Shown here: piece by piece, positions 26,467 through 35,385 of the stretch
Layout: each line of letters starts with the position of its first letter
Position numbering within the stretch: position 1 is the first letter of the stretch
Assembly (NCBI RefSeq): GCF_040537815.1
Contig: NZ_JBEWSZ010000001.1
Coordinates: forward strand, 3,224,001 to 3,288,000
DNA: 64,000 nt
Origin: Mesorhizobium shangrilense
GTDB taxonomy: Bacteria; Pseudomonadota; Alphaproteobacteria; Rhizobiales; Rhizobiaceae
Reading direction: 5' to 3'
Program-made: the position numbers and the translations under genes
The notes under the pieces: model-generated
What the model saw: only the letters and a program-made list of their open reading frames with translations
What the model was told of the DNA's origin: nothing
Database searches by the model: none

Positions 26467-27351
26467 ATGAACAAGCTGCCCCTGAAAACCCGCGTCCAAA
26501 TCCTCACCATGCTTTGCGAGGGTTCTTCCATGCGGTCGATCTCCCGCGTTGCCGACGTGTCGATCAACACCGTTTCGAAGCTTCTGGTCGATGCCGGCAA
26601 GTTCTGCGCCGAGCTGCACGACCGCGAAGTCCGCAACGTGAAGGCCAAGCGCGTCCAGTGCGATGAAATCTGGAGCTTCACGGCAGCGAAGCAAAAGAAC
26701 GTTGCGGCGATGAAAAACACCGTCGAAGGCGCTGGCGACACGTGGACATGGACCGCGCTCGACAGCGACAGCAAGCTTATCATTTCCTGGCTGGTCGGCG
26801 GTCGCGATGGCGAATACGCGCTGGCCTTCATGGATGACGTGAAGGAACGCCTTGCCAATCGCGTCCAGCTTACGACAGACGGCCACAAGGCCTATCTGAA
26901 CGCTGTCGAGGAAGCCTTTGGCGCCGACATCGACTACGCCATGCTGGTCAAGATGTATGGTGAGCCGGAAGGCAAGGCAGTGCCACAGGAACGCCGCTAC
27001 AGCCCAGCCGTATGTACTGGCGCAAAGAAGACCCGGATTGAAGGCTCGCCCGATCTGGCGCATGTCAGCACGTCGCACGTCGAACGCCAGAACCTTACCA
27101 TGCGCATGCAGATGCGCCGCTTCACGCGTCTCACGAATGCGTTCTCAAAGAAGTTCGAAAACCACGTCCACATGGTTGCGCTGTACACTGTCTGGTACAA
27201 CTTCATTCGCATTCATAAGACGCTGAAGACCTCACCGGCTATGGCCGCTGGCGTGTCTCAGACGCTCTGGTCAATGGACAATATTTGCGAGAAGATGGAT
27301 GCAGTTGCACCCAAGCCGGGGCCAAGGGGGCCTTACAAAAAAGGGGCGTAG
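26467..27351 (+). CDS. IS1-family transposase (single frame)
   Basis: The 294-residue protein has an N-terminal helix-turn-helix (LPLKTRVQILTMLCEGSS, then RVADVSINTVSKLL) and an RNase H-like DDE core. Acid residues are visible in VQCDEIWSF, LTTDGHKAYL and the IS1-typical HVERQNLTMRMQMRRFTRLT. The rear WYNFIRIHKTLKTSPAMAAG also matches this family. Unlike classical IS1, there is no programmed frameshift between two frames. An AGGGGC precedes the ATG at 26467; an in-frame ATG at 26428 would lie upstream of the promoter. It should cut and join the 19-bp ends of this element. Confidence 0.9.
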   Translation: MNKLPLKTRVQILTMLCEGSSMRSISRVADVSINTVSKLLVDAGKFCAELHDREVRNVKAKRVQCDEIWSFTAAKQKNVAAMKNTVEGAGDTWTWTALDSDSKLIISWLVGGRDGEYALAFMDDVKERLANRVQLTTDGHKAYLNAVEEAFGADIDYAMLVKMYGEPEGKAVPQERRYSPAVCTGAKKTRIEGSPDLAHVSTSHVERQNLTMRMQMRRFTRLTNAFSKKFENHVHMVALYTVWYNFIRIHKTLKTSPAMAAGVSQTLWSMDNICEKMDAVAPKPGPRGPYKKGA

Positions 27352-27361
27352 AAAAGGAAAA

Positions 27362-27416
27362 CCCCAGTCGCCGGCTAAGCCTGGCGCTGGGGCTGTCGTG
27401 CTGAGAACAGCACGAC
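27362..27416 (+). terminator. Two consecutive strong hairpins after the transposase gene
   Basis: Hairpin 1 pairs CCCCAG/CTGGGG and CGCC/GGCG (27362-27392). Hairpin 2 pairs GTCGTGCTG (27395-27403) with CAGCACGAC (27408-27416), nine perfect pairs round AGAA. There is no long T-run, so they may instead protect the message end or shield the NYN gene from transposase transcription. Confidence 0.5.
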
Positions 27417-27462
27417 GTTGTAACCGTTAGGTATCCCGCAATTGAGCCAGATTCAAGACCCA

Positions 27463-28107
27463 ATGCCCCCAAAAAGGGCTGCTTTTTATTTCGACGGGTT
27501 CAATCTTTATCACCCTGTACACGAAATGGGTGAACCATTTATGAAATGGTGCAACCTGTGGCGGTTGTCTGAGATTCTATGTGCCCCAAACGGCCTCGAT
27601 TTGAAAAAGGTCGTGTTTTGCACCGCGATGCCTTTTCACAAGCCCGACTCACTGGGACGCCATAGGACGTTCAACAACGCGCAAATAGCTTGTGGCGTTA
27701 CCGTGCTAGAGGGGCACTATGTCTTCAATGAGGAGCTTGGTCGACATTCCGAAAAACAGTCGGATATTAACGTCGCCCTATCCCTCATGATGGATGCGGT
27801 AGATGACGTTTTCGACTGGGCATTTCTGGTCAGCGCTGATTCCGATCAAGCGGCAACAGCCAGAGTTTTGAAGGACAGATATCCGGATAAAAAATTGGCG
27901 CTGGTGGCTCCGCCAAATCGCAAGCCGCCAGACAAGGCCCTCCCGTATTCAGACCTCGATTTCTCGATTCGAAAAGAGGATATGGAGCGGGCTTTGCTGC
28001 CCAATTTCGTCAAGTCATTGGATGGGCGCTTCATTCGGCGGCCACTTGAATACGACCCACCAAAATGGTGGATGCCACCAGATCAGAGACCGAAGCGGAA
28101 GCGCTAG
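27463..28107 (+). CDS. NYN domain (PIN-like) protein, element cargo
   Basis: The 214-residue protein has the NYN/LabA-like fold. RAAFYFDGFNLYH near the start holds the first acidic residue, KQSDINVALSLMMDA carries the second, and DWAFLVSADSDQAA the third and fourth. The C-terminus is basic (RPKRKR). NYN domains are related to PIN nucleases and usually cut RNA. Start is uncertain: ATG at 27463 or TTG at 27442, neither with a clear ribosome site. It ends three bases before the right terminal repeat, so it travels with the element. It lies 111 bp after the transposase, separated by two hairpins. Confidence 0.82.
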   Translation: MPPKRAAFYFDGFNLYHPVHEMGEPFMKWCNLWRLSEILCAPNGLDLKKVVFCTAMPFHKPDSLGRHRTFNNAQIACGVTVLEGHYVFNEELGRHSEKQSDINVALSLMMDAVDDVFDWAFLVSADSDQAATARVLKDRYPDKKLALVAPPNRKPPDKALPYSDLDFSIRKEDMERALLPNFVKSLDGRFIRRPLEYDPPKWWMPPDQRPKRKR

Positions 28108-28110
28108 AAT

Positions 28111-28129
28111 TTCAAACTGAGACACTACC
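28111..28129 (-). repeat. Right terminal inverted repeat
   Basis: TTCAAACTGAGACACTACC, exact reverse complement of 24658-24676, followed directly by the second GAAGCGGC copy (28130-28137). Confidence 0.93.
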
Positions 28130-28567
28130 GAAGCGGCGAATCCGGCGACGATGGCCTCCTTGCCGCGAAGGAAGACTGCGAGGATCGTTTGCCGCAGGTC
28201 CTCGCCGGCGATCGGCTTGTGCAGAGCCCGACGAGCAGCCGCTCCGCGACGATTTGGGTCAGAATCAAAATCTCGCCACTTGCCTCGGCAAGTTGCAGCA
28301 GGAGTGCGCGCACCGAAGTGCTTGGGGGCTTGGGCGCTCACCGTAGCGTCTAAGCCAAGTGTTGCGGATCACTCGCGCCAACTCACGGAAATGTCGGAGT
28401 TATTTTGAGACAGCTAAAATACCACGAAACAGGGGCGGACTGGCAGGCCTCGAAGACGTGCCCGCGATGTTAATTTCATTGATTTTTTGTGGGCCAATAT
28501 CAAAATCCCCCCGCATTGTTCCGTATGGTTTCGCTATAAGGCCATTTGCGGCATGTACTGGCGCTCA
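28130..28567. other. Gene-free flank between the element and nasA
   Basis: This 438-bp stretch begins with the right target-site copy GAAGCGGC. The open frames here are short, lack ribosome sites and resemble no family I know. A minus-strand frame crosses the right junction and, if the element is removed, continues into the left flank for some 50 codons. It has no recognisable domain, so I cannot tell whether a gene was broken. Confidence 0.4.
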
Positions 28568-31231
28568 TCACTCTGCTGCTTGAAGGCGCTCTACGTCGAC
28601 GATGATCCTGATCTCAGGACGGCAAGAGCCGCAATTTGTTCCTGCATTAAGGGCTACGCCTATTGCCTCTACGCTGGCGCAACCGCAGCGCACCGCTTCC
28701 GCGATCTGATTGACGCCGACGCCAAAGCAGGAGCAGACGATGGCACCATGGTCCACACGATTCCCTCCCGGTCGCCCCGCCACGACCGCAAGCCTCCCGC
28801 GCCGATCGGCATGATCGGCATTCAACTGTTCCGCCGCCCAGCCGCGCGACACGGCGACCGGCTCGGGTGCAAGATAGAGCGCGCCAACCAGCCGACTGCC
28901 TGCAAAGTGGGCGAAGCGATGGTGACCTCCGGCAACGTCACGATAGGCAAGGATATCGCTTTGTCCGTCAGCACCAAGTAGCGAAGCTGCGAAAACCGTC
29001 CAGTCCCGACTGCCCGCGAGAGCAAATTCGAGGCGCCAGCCGCCTGTGCAGCGGGCGAGGCTCCAGTAGTCGGCATCTATCGAGGCCGGGCGTTCGGCAA
29101 ACACTGCAAAACCGAACGCATCCGCAGCGAACCGCTCTATTCGGGTGGCAACGTTCTTCGAAGCCGGTTGGCCGGATATCGGATCGGTGATCGGCGCCAC
29201 CAGCGCATCGATGCGAGCACGAGCGGAGAACTGGTCCGTCCAGTGCATCGGCACGAAGACTGAACCTGCTCGCTGTCGCGCCGTCACCAGCGCGCGAAGA
29301 AGCGCGTGGCCATGTGCGGTCGAGACGCTCACGATGTCGGCATCGCCGATGCCGAATCTTGCTGCATCCACCGGGTGGATCTCCACGAAGGGCTCGGCCA
29401 TATGCTGGGACAGACGCGGGCTCTTGCCGGTCCGCGTCATGGTGTGCCACTGGTCGCGAACCCGCCCGGTGTTCATCACCAGCGGATAACCCGGGTTGAT
29501 GGGGTTATACGCGGTCGGGCGGATGACGATAAAGCGCGCTTTGCCGTCCGGGGTGTAATAGCTGCCATTGGCGAAGAAGCGCGTGCCGTGCCAGAGCGTG
29601 TTGGGAGCCGGCCACTGAAAAGGGGCAAGCGCCTCATAGGTCTCCTCATCGACATCGGCATAGGCGCCGATGTCGAAATCGCGGACGCCGTCATTCTCGA
29701 AACCCGACAGGGCGGCATGCTCGGCGAAGATTTCCGACGGCGACGTATAGGAAAACGCAGCGCCAAAACCCATTCTCTTGCCGACTTCGGCGATGATCTG
29801 CCAGTCGGGCCGCGCCTCGCCAGACACTGCCAGAAAGCTGCGCTGGCGCGAGATGCGGCGCTCCGAATTGGTGACGGTGCCGTCCTTCTCGCCCCAGGCC
29901 GTTGCGGGCAACCGGACATGGGCATGGCGCACCGTGTCGGTGTCGGCCAACACGTCCGACACCACGACGAACGGGCAAGCCTTGATCGCCGCTTTGACCG
30001 CGTCGGCGTCCGGCATTGAATCGACCGGGTTGGTGGCCATGATCCACAGCGCCTTGATACGCCCGTCGGCCACGCCTCGAAACATCTCGACCGCCTTCAG
30101 GCCGGGCTTATCGGCGACCGCAGGCGCGTTCCAGAAGCGCTGCACGCGGTCGCGATGCTGGGGGTTTTCGATCTCCATATGGGCGGCGAGCATGTTGGCC
30201 ATCCCGCCGACCTCGCGGCCGCCCATGGCGTTGGGCTGGCCGGTCACCGAAAACGGCCCTGCCCCCGGTCTGCCGATGCGGCCGGTGGCGAGATGGCAGT
30301 TGATGATGGCGTTGACCTTGTCAGTGCCCGAAGATGACTGATTGACTCCCTGGCTGTAGACGGTGACCGTCTTTGCGGTGGCGGCAAACAGACCGAAGAA
30401 GCGGTCCAGCTCGTCCTCGCTCAACCCGGTGGCAGCAGCCATGCCGGCAAGGTCGAGCTCGGCGGCAGCGGACAAGGCTTCCGCAAAGCCTGTTGTGTGG
30501 GCTGCGATATATGCGTCGTCCAGAGCGTCGTGTTCGGCGAGATAAGCGAGCAGGCCGGCGAACAGAGCGACGTCACCATCCGGCGCGATCGCCAGATGCA
30601 TGTCGGCGATGTCAGCGGTCATGGTGCGGCGCGGATCGACCAGCACGATCTTCATCCCGGGTCGTTTTTCCCGGGCAGCCGCGATGCGCTGGTAAAGCAC
30701 GGGGTGGCACCAGGCGAGGTTGGAGCCGACCAACACAATGAGATCAGCGAGCTCCAGATCCTCGTAGTTACCCGGCACCGTGTCGGAGCCGAAGGCGCGG
30801 CGGTGGCCAGCCACCGACGAGGCCATGCATAGCCGCGAATTGGTGTCGATGTTGGCCGAGCCGATGAAGCCTTTCATCAACTTATTGGCGAGGTAATAAT
30901 CCTCGGTCAGCAACTGGCCGGAGACATAGAAGGCAACCGCGTCGGGGCCGTGCTCGGCGATGGTTTTTGAGAAGGTCGAGGCGACGAGATCGAGCGCTTC
31001 GTCCCAGCCGGCGCGGCGACTGTCGATCTCCGGATGGAGCAGCCTGCCGTCGAGGTCGATGGTCTCGGCCAGCGCCGAGCCCTTGGAGCAGAGTCGGCCG
31101 AAATTCGCCGGGTGGTCGGGATCGCCGCGGACGGTTACTTCACCGTCCGCGGCGATCTTCGCCAGCACGCCGCAGCCCACCCCGCAATAGGGGCAAGTGG
31201 TCCTCACCTCGCGCGCTTCGTCAATCTCCAT
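28568..31231 (-). CDS. nasA: Assimilatory nitrate reductase, molybdopterin catalytic subunit
   Basis: The 887-residue cytoplasmic enzyme reduces nitrate to nitrite. It opens with the [4Fe-4S] motif TTCPYCGVGCGV (about 12-23) and GRLCSKGSA, then molybdopterin regions (GSNLAWCHP, SQGVNQSSSGTDK, TGRIGRPGAGPFSVTGQPNAM split across 320-345) and a C-terminal dinucleotide-binding domain starting near NTGRVRDQWHTMTRTG. The last 60 residues are a BFD-like [2Fe-2S] domain (IVCSCFGVGV, then GTNCGSC), typical of NasA forms fed by NADH or flavodoxin partners. It is the last gene of the minus-strand nitrate operon, four bases after nirD. Confidence 0.95.
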   Translation of the reverse strand: MEIDEAREVRTTCPYCGVGCGVLAKIAADGEVTVRGDPDHPANFGRLCSKGSALAETIDLDGRLLHPEIDSRRAGWDEALDLVASTFSKTIAEHGPDAVAFYVSGQLLTEDYYLANKLMKGFIGSANIDTNSRLCMASSVAGHRRAFGSDTVPGNYEDLELADLIVLVGSNLAWCHPVLYQRIAAAREKRPGMKIVLVDPRRTMTADIADMHLAIAPDGDVALFAGLLAYLAEHDALDDAYIAAHTTGFAEALSAAAELDLAGMAAATGLSEDELDRFFGLFAATAKTVTVYSQGVNQSSSGTDKVNAIINCHLATGRIGRPGAGPFSVTGQPNAMGGREVGGMANMLAAHMEIENPQHRDRVQRFWNAPAVADKPGLKAVEMFRGVADGRIKALWIMATNPVDSMPDADAVKAAIKACPFVVVSDVLADTDTVRHAHVRLPATAWGEKDGTVTNSERRISRQRSFLAVSGEARPDWQIIAEVGKRMGFGAAFSYTSPSEIFAEHAALSGFENDGVRDFDIGAYADVDEETYEALAPFQWPAPNTLWHGTRFFANGSYYTPDGKARFIVIRPTAYNPINPGYPLVMNTGRVRDQWHTMTRTGKSPRLSQHMAEPFVEIHPVDAARFGIGDADIVSVSTAHGHALLRALVTARQRAGSVFVPMHWTDQFSARARIDALVAPITDPISGQPASKNVATRIERFAADAFGFAVFAERPASIDADYWSLARCTGGWRLEFALAGSRDWTVFAASLLGADGQSDILAYRDVAGGHHRFAHFAGSRLVGALYLAPEPVAVSRGWAAEQLNADHADRRGRLAVVAGRPGGNRVDHGAIVCSCFGVGVNQIAEAVRCGCASVEAIGVALNAGTNCGSCRPEIRIIVDVERLQAAE

Positions 31232-31235
31232 GTCT

Positions 31236-31571
31236 TCAGGCCGCGCGGCTGGCCAGCGCTTCCAGCGCGATGAACAGAAGTTCGCCTTCGACCCGCACCG
31301 GAATGGTGCGCACCGCGCCCTCGTCGGCGCCGAGCGCCCTGCCCGTCTCCAGCGAGATGACCCAATTGTGCAACGGACAGGTCACCGCCGTGCCGTGCAC
31401 GATGCCCTGGCTGAGGGGGCCGCCTCTGTGTGGGCAATGGTCGTCAATGGCATAGACCTGATCGTCCTGAGTGCGGAAGACCGCGACCTTGCCTTCCGGC
31501 GTGTCGACGCAGCGCGCGCCTCGGCGGGGGATGTCGCTGAGGGAGCCGATGGCGATCCAGTTCATCTCCAT
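31236..31571 (-). CDS. nirD: NAD(P)H-nitrite reductase small subunit, Rieske-type
   Basis: The 111-residue protein has the Rieske [2Fe-2S] pairs CPHRGG and CPLHNW. The frame is open further upstream, but MEMNWIAIGSL at 31571 is the family start and its ATG overlaps the nirB stop (TGATG). It partners NirB in cytoplasmic reduction of nitrite to ammonium. Length matches other NirD proteins (105-115). Confidence 0.93.
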   Translation of the reverse strand: MEMNWIAIGSLSDIPRRGARCVDTPEGKVAVFRTQDDQVYAIDDHCPHRGGPLSQGIVHGTAVTCPLHNWVISLETGRALGADEGAVRTIPVRVEGELLFIALEALASRAA

Positions 31572-34021
31572 CACTCCGCCGCCTGCGCAAACCCGACGGA
31601 AGCCATCGGCTGGAACTCGTGCTTGTCCTTGCCGGAAACGCGTTCCGACCACGGGTCGACCTGGGCGAATTTCTGCGAAAAGACGAAGCGGTCGAAATAG
31701 GCCTTGCGCTTCGCGCCATCGTCCATGATCTGGCGCTTGATCTCGGGGATCCCGATGCGCCTGGCCCATTTGTAGATGCGCTCGAGATAGCGGCCCTGCT
31801 CGCGATACATCTGCGTCAGCGCCACGATATGCTCCAGCGCCTCGTCTTCTGTCTTCACAAGGCCGAGCACTTCGGTGCCCTTGATGTCGAGGCCGGCCGC
31901 ACCCGCGAAGTGGATCTCATAGCCACTGTCGACGCAGATGACGCCGACATCCTTGCAGGTCGCCTCGGCGCAGTTCCTAGGGCAGCCGGACACCGCCATC
32001 TTGACCTTGGCCGGGGTCCATGAGCCCCACATGAACTTCTCGATGCGGATGCCGAGCCCCGTCGAATCCTGCGTGCCAAAGCGGCACCAGTCCGAGCCGA
32101 CGCAGGTCTTCACCGTACGCAGGCCCTTGGCATAGGCATGGCCGGAGACGAAGCCGGCCTGGCCGAGATCGGCCCACACCGCCGGCAGGTCTTCCTTGCG
32201 GATGCCCAGCATGTCGATGCGCTGGCCGCCGGTGACCTTGACCATCGGGATTTCGAACTTGTCGACGACATCGGCGATGGCGCGCAGTTCGGCGGCATTG
32301 GTGACGCCGCCCCACATGCGCGGCACCACCGAATAGGTGCCGTCCTTCTGGATGTTGGCGTGGACGCGTTCATTGATGAAGCGCGACTGGTAGTCGTCGG
32401 CGTAGTCGTCCGGCCAGTCACAGACGAGATAATAGTTGAGCGCCGGCCGGCATTTGGCGCAGCCGCATGAGGTCGTCCATTCCAGTTCCTGCATGACGGC
32501 GGGAATGGTCTTCAGGCGCTTGGCCATGATCAACCGGCGCACCTCGTCATGGCCGAGCGTCGTGCAGCCGCACATGGGCTGCACCGCCGCCGGGTTGTAC
32601 TTGTCGCCGATGGTCAGCACCATCAGCTTCTCGACCAGACCGGTGCAGGAACCGCAGGAGGCCGACGCCTTGGTGTGGGCGCGCACCTCGTCGAGCGAAG
32701 TCAGGCCCTTGCCCGTGATCGCGCCGGTGATCTTGCCCTTGCATACGCCGTTGCAGCCGCAGATTTCCGCATCATCCGGCAAGGCTGCAACGGCCGCCAT
32801 AGGGTCCAGCTGGGCACCCCCCTGGTAGGACTGGCCGAAGATCAACGTATCGCGCATGTCCGAGATGTCGGTTTGCTTCTTCTTGAGGTCGTTGAACCAG
32901 GCTCCATCCGCCGTCTCGCCATAGAGCACGGTACCGATGATGCGATCGTCCTTGAGCACCAGGCGCTTGTAGACGCCGGCCGAAGCGTCGCGCAGCACGA
33001 TCTCCTGGCGGTCGTCGCCCTCGGCGAAGTCGCCTAGCGAGAACAACTCGATGCCGGTGACCTTGAGCTTGGTCGGCGTGTCGGAATGGACGAAGGCGGC
33101 GGTCCCGTCGCCGGCGAGTTGGCTCGCGGCAACGCGCGCCATCTCATAGAGCGGTGCGACCAGCCCGTAGACCATGCCGTTGACCTCGGCGCATTCGCCA
33201 AGCGCGTAGATGTCGGGATCGTTGCTGCGCATGCCGGCGTCGACGACGATGCCGCGATTGACGGCAATGCCGGCTTCTTTCGCCAGCGCCGCATTCGGCC
33301 TGATGCCCACCGCCATGACCACCAGTGTGGCAGGAATGATTGTGCCGTCGGCGAGTTCGACCTGACCAACCTTGCCGTTGCCGGTGATCGCCTGCGTGTT
33401 AGCCTTGGTGATGACCTTGATGCCGCGCTGCTCCACCGCGCGCTGCAGGAGATAGCCGGCGGCTGGATCGAGCTGGCGCTCCATCAAGGTCGGCATGACA
33501 TGCAGCACGGTGACGTCCATGCCTTGAGCATTCAGGCCCGCAGCCGCCTCCAGTCCAAGCAGGCCGCCGCCGATGACCACGGCCTTGGCCCGCGACTGGG
33601 CGGCGAGCATCATGGCCTGAACATCGTCGAGGTCGCGATAGGTCAGCACACCAGGCAGATTGTTGCCCGGCACCGGAATGATGAACGGCACCGAGCCGGT
33701 GGCGATGACCAGCTTGTCATAGGGTTCGGTGACACCATGATCGGAGGTGACGGTCTTGGTCGTCCGGTCGATGGCGATGATCTTGTGGCCCTTGTAGAGG
33801 GTGATGTTGTTGGCGATGTACCAGCCGTCGCCATGGATGATGATTTCCTCATAGGCCTTCTCGCCCGAGAGAACCGGCGACAGCATGATGCGGTCGTAGT
33901 TCACACGCGGCTCGGCATTGAAGATGGTGACCTGGTAGCGGCTTGGCGCCTTTTCCAGCAGGTGCTCCAGCATGCGCCCTGGAGCCATGCCGTTGCCGAT
34001 GATGACGAGTTTTTCGGTCAT
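31571..34021 (-). CDS. nirB: NAD(P)H-nitrite reductase large subunit
   Basis: The 816-residue protein starts MTEKLVIIGNGMAPGRMLEHLL, the family start, at 34021, although the frame is open to 34621. An FAD/NAD(P)H domain (to about 410) has VVIGGGLLGLEAA. Two BFD-like Fe-S motifs follow (EICGCNGVCKGKI with SCGSCTGLV, and the CGCTTLG with SCGCAKCRP). The siroheme/[4Fe-4S] domain has TCVGSDWCRFGTQDS and VSGCPRNCAEATCKD. It passes electrons from NAD(P)H to siroheme to make ammonium. It lies 20 bp after narK. Confidence 0.95.
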   Translation of the reverse strand: MTEKLVIIGNGMAPGRMLEHLLEKAPSRYQVTIFNAEPRVNYDRIMLSPVLSGEKAYEEIIIHGDGWYIANNITLYKGHKIIAIDRTTKTVTSDHGVTEPYDKLVIATGSVPFIIPVPGNNLPGVLTYRDLDDVQAMMLAAQSRAKAVVIGGGLLGLEAAAGLNAQGMDVTVLHVMPTLMERQLDPAAGYLLQRAVEQRGIKVITKANTQAITGNGKVGQVELADGTIIPATLVVMAVGIRPNAALAKEAGIAVNRGIVVDAGMRSNDPDIYALGECAEVNGMVYGLVAPLYEMARVAASQLAGDGTAAFVHSDTPTKLKVTGIELFSLGDFAEGDDRQEIVLRDASAGVYKRLVLKDDRIIGTVLYGETADGAWFNDLKKKQTDISDMRDTLIFGQSYQGGAQLDPMAAVAALPDDAEICGCNGVCKGKITGAITGKGLTSLDEVRAHTKASASCGSCTGLVEKLMVLTIGDKYNPAAVQPMCGCTTLGHDEVRRLIMAKRLKTIPAVMQELEWTTSCGCAKCRPALNYYLVCDWPDDYADDYQSRFINERVHANIQKDGTYSVVPRMWGGVTNAAELRAIADVVDKFEIPMVKVTGGQRIDMLGIRKEDLPAVWADLGQAGFVSGHAYAKGLRTVKTCVGSDWCRFGTQDSTGLGIRIEKFMWGSWTPAKVKMAVSGCPRNCAEATCKDVGVICVDSGYEIHFAGAAGLDIKGTEVLGLVKTEDEALEHIVALTQMYREQGRYLERIYKWARRIGIPEIKRQIMDDGAKRKAYFDRFVFSQKFAQVDPWSERVSGKDKHEFQPMASVGFAQAAE

Positions 34022-34041
34022 GGTGCTGATTCGCTCCGGTC

Positions 34042-35343
34042 TCACTCTGCGGCGTAGGAAAGGGATGGAGCTTCGGCGGCTGCCGCGCGCTCCATGCGCC
34101 TGATCGAGAAATGCATCCAGGCAAGGCAAGTGACGACGATCAGGAAGAGCAGCATGAAGCAGCTCGACCAGACGCCGGTGAGGTCGTTGAGTGCGCCGAA
34201 GGCGATCGGAAGGATGAAGCCACCGAGCCCGCCGATCATGCCCACCACGCCTCCGACCGCTCCGACATTCTGCGGATAGTATGCGGGGATGTGCTTGTAG
34301 ACCGCAGCCTTGCCGAGGCTCATGAAGAAGCCGAGCACGCAGGCAACGGCTATGAAGGCGAGCGGGCCGATCTCGAAATGGAAGGCGATCGGCCCGCTGA
34401 TGCCGCGCACGACGTAGTCTGCTGGGGGGAGAGACAGAACGAGAGTCGCGACAGCACTGACGGCGAAGGTCGAATAGAGCACGGTGCGGGCGCCGACCCG
34501 GTCGGAAAGCACGCCGCCATAGGCGCGGAAGACACTTGCGGGAACTGAATAGGCAGCGCCGATCATGCCGGCGGTCACAAGCCCGAAGCCGTAGACGCCG
34601 ATCAGGTAGCGCGGCAGCCACAGCGACAGCGCGACGAACGCGCCAAAGGCGAAGAAATAGTAGAAGGCGAAGCGCCAGACCTGCAGGTTCTTAAGCGGCG
34701 CGAATTCCTGCCAGAAGCTCCTCGCGGGTGCTGTCTTGCCGGCACGGCGCTCGCGGATGACCGGATCGTCGCCCGTGGTGAACCAGAAGATGGCCGCCAT
34801 GACGACGAGTGCGGCCGCCCAGATCAGCGCGACCGACTGCCAGCCCCAGGAGAGAAGCACGAATGGCGCCAGGAACTTGGTGACCGCGGCGCCGACATTG
34901 CCGGCACCAAAGATACCGAGGGCCGTGCCCTGCTTGTCGGCGGGGAAGAAGCGCGAAACATAGGACACGCCGACGGCGAAGGAGCCGCCGGCGAGCCCGA
35001 CGCCGAGCGCGGCGACCAGCATCTGCCCGTAGGTGTGCGCAAAAGCGAGCAGGAAGGTCGCGACCGCCGCCGCAAGCATGGTCGCGGTGTAGACCAGCCG
35101 TCCACCATAGCGGTCGGTCCAGACGCCGAGCACCATGCGCACGAGAGAGCCGGTGAGGATAGGCGTACCGACGAGCAGGCCGAACTCCGTCTCGTTCAAC
35201 CCAAGCTCCTGCTTTATACGCACGCCAATGATCGAAAAGATCGTCCACACCGCGAAGCAGACGGTGAAGGCGATGGTGGACATCACGAGCGCCTGCCGGG
35301 GAGCATTGTCCTGGCTGGGCGCGGCTGGGAGATTAGCGGTCAT
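34042..35343 (-). CDS. narK: Nitrate/nitrite transporter, MFS NNP family
   Basis: The 433-residue protein has about twelve membrane spans. NNP-type landmarks are MSTIAFTVCFAVWTIFSIIG in span 1, GTPILTGSLVRMVLGVWTDRYGGR, LAGGSFAVGVSYVSRFFP and GNVGAAVTKFLAP, each with glycine-rich packing and the substrate arginine (SLVRM). It imports nitrate and may export nitrite for the NasA and NirBD enzymes encoded after it. It shares their operon and is regulated by the leader at 35630-35782. Confidence 0.92.
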   Translation of the reverse strand: MTANLPAAPSQDNAPRQALVMSTIAFTVCFAVWTIFSIIGVRIKQELGLNETEFGLLVGTPILTGSLVRMVLGVWTDRYGGRLVYTATMLAAAVATFLLAFAHTYGQMLVAALGVGLAGGSFAVGVSYVSRFFPADKQGTALGIFGAGNVGAAVTKFLAPFVLLSWGWQSVALIWAAALVVMAAIFWFTTGDDPVIRERRAGKTAPARSFWQEFAPLKNLQVWRFAFYYFFAFGAFVALSLWLPRYLIGVYGFGLVTAGMIGAAYSVPASVFRAYGGVLSDRVGARTVLYSTFAVSAVATLVLSLPPADYVVRGISGPIAFHFEIGPLAFIAVACVLGFFMSLGKAAVYKHIPAYYPQNVGAVGGVVGMIGGLGGFILPIAFGALNDLTGVWSSCFMLLFLIVVTCLAWMHFSIRRMERAAAAEAPSLSYAAE

Positions 35344-35385
35344 TGTCTGGCTCCGGTTTGCGGCGTGGGAGGCGCCGCGGGTTGG

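Larger units (their letters stand above)
24658..28129. mobile_element. Complete IS1-family element with cargo genes, 3,472 bp
   Basis: The element is bounded by perfect 19-bp inverted repeats (GGTAGTGTCTCAGTTTGAA, 24658-24676 and 28111-28129) and by an 8-bp duplication GAAGCGGC. It encodes, left to right, two small plus-strand proteins (24725 and 25023), a minus-strand P63C protein (25256-26329), an IS1-type transposase (26467-27351) and a NYN-domain protein (27463-28107), the last ending three bases before the right repeat. A typical IS1 is near 0.8 kb, so about 2.6 kb here is cargo. Intact ends and target copies indicate a recent insertion. The empty site, read across one duplication copy, seems intergenic, upstream of the VOC gene. 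Confidence 0.92.

Noticed and set aside
34022..34621. N-terminal extension of nirB by 200 codons
   Set aside because: The extension is arginine-rich and antiparallel in character, overlaps narK in another frame, and the normal NirB start MTEKLVIIGNG lies at 34021.
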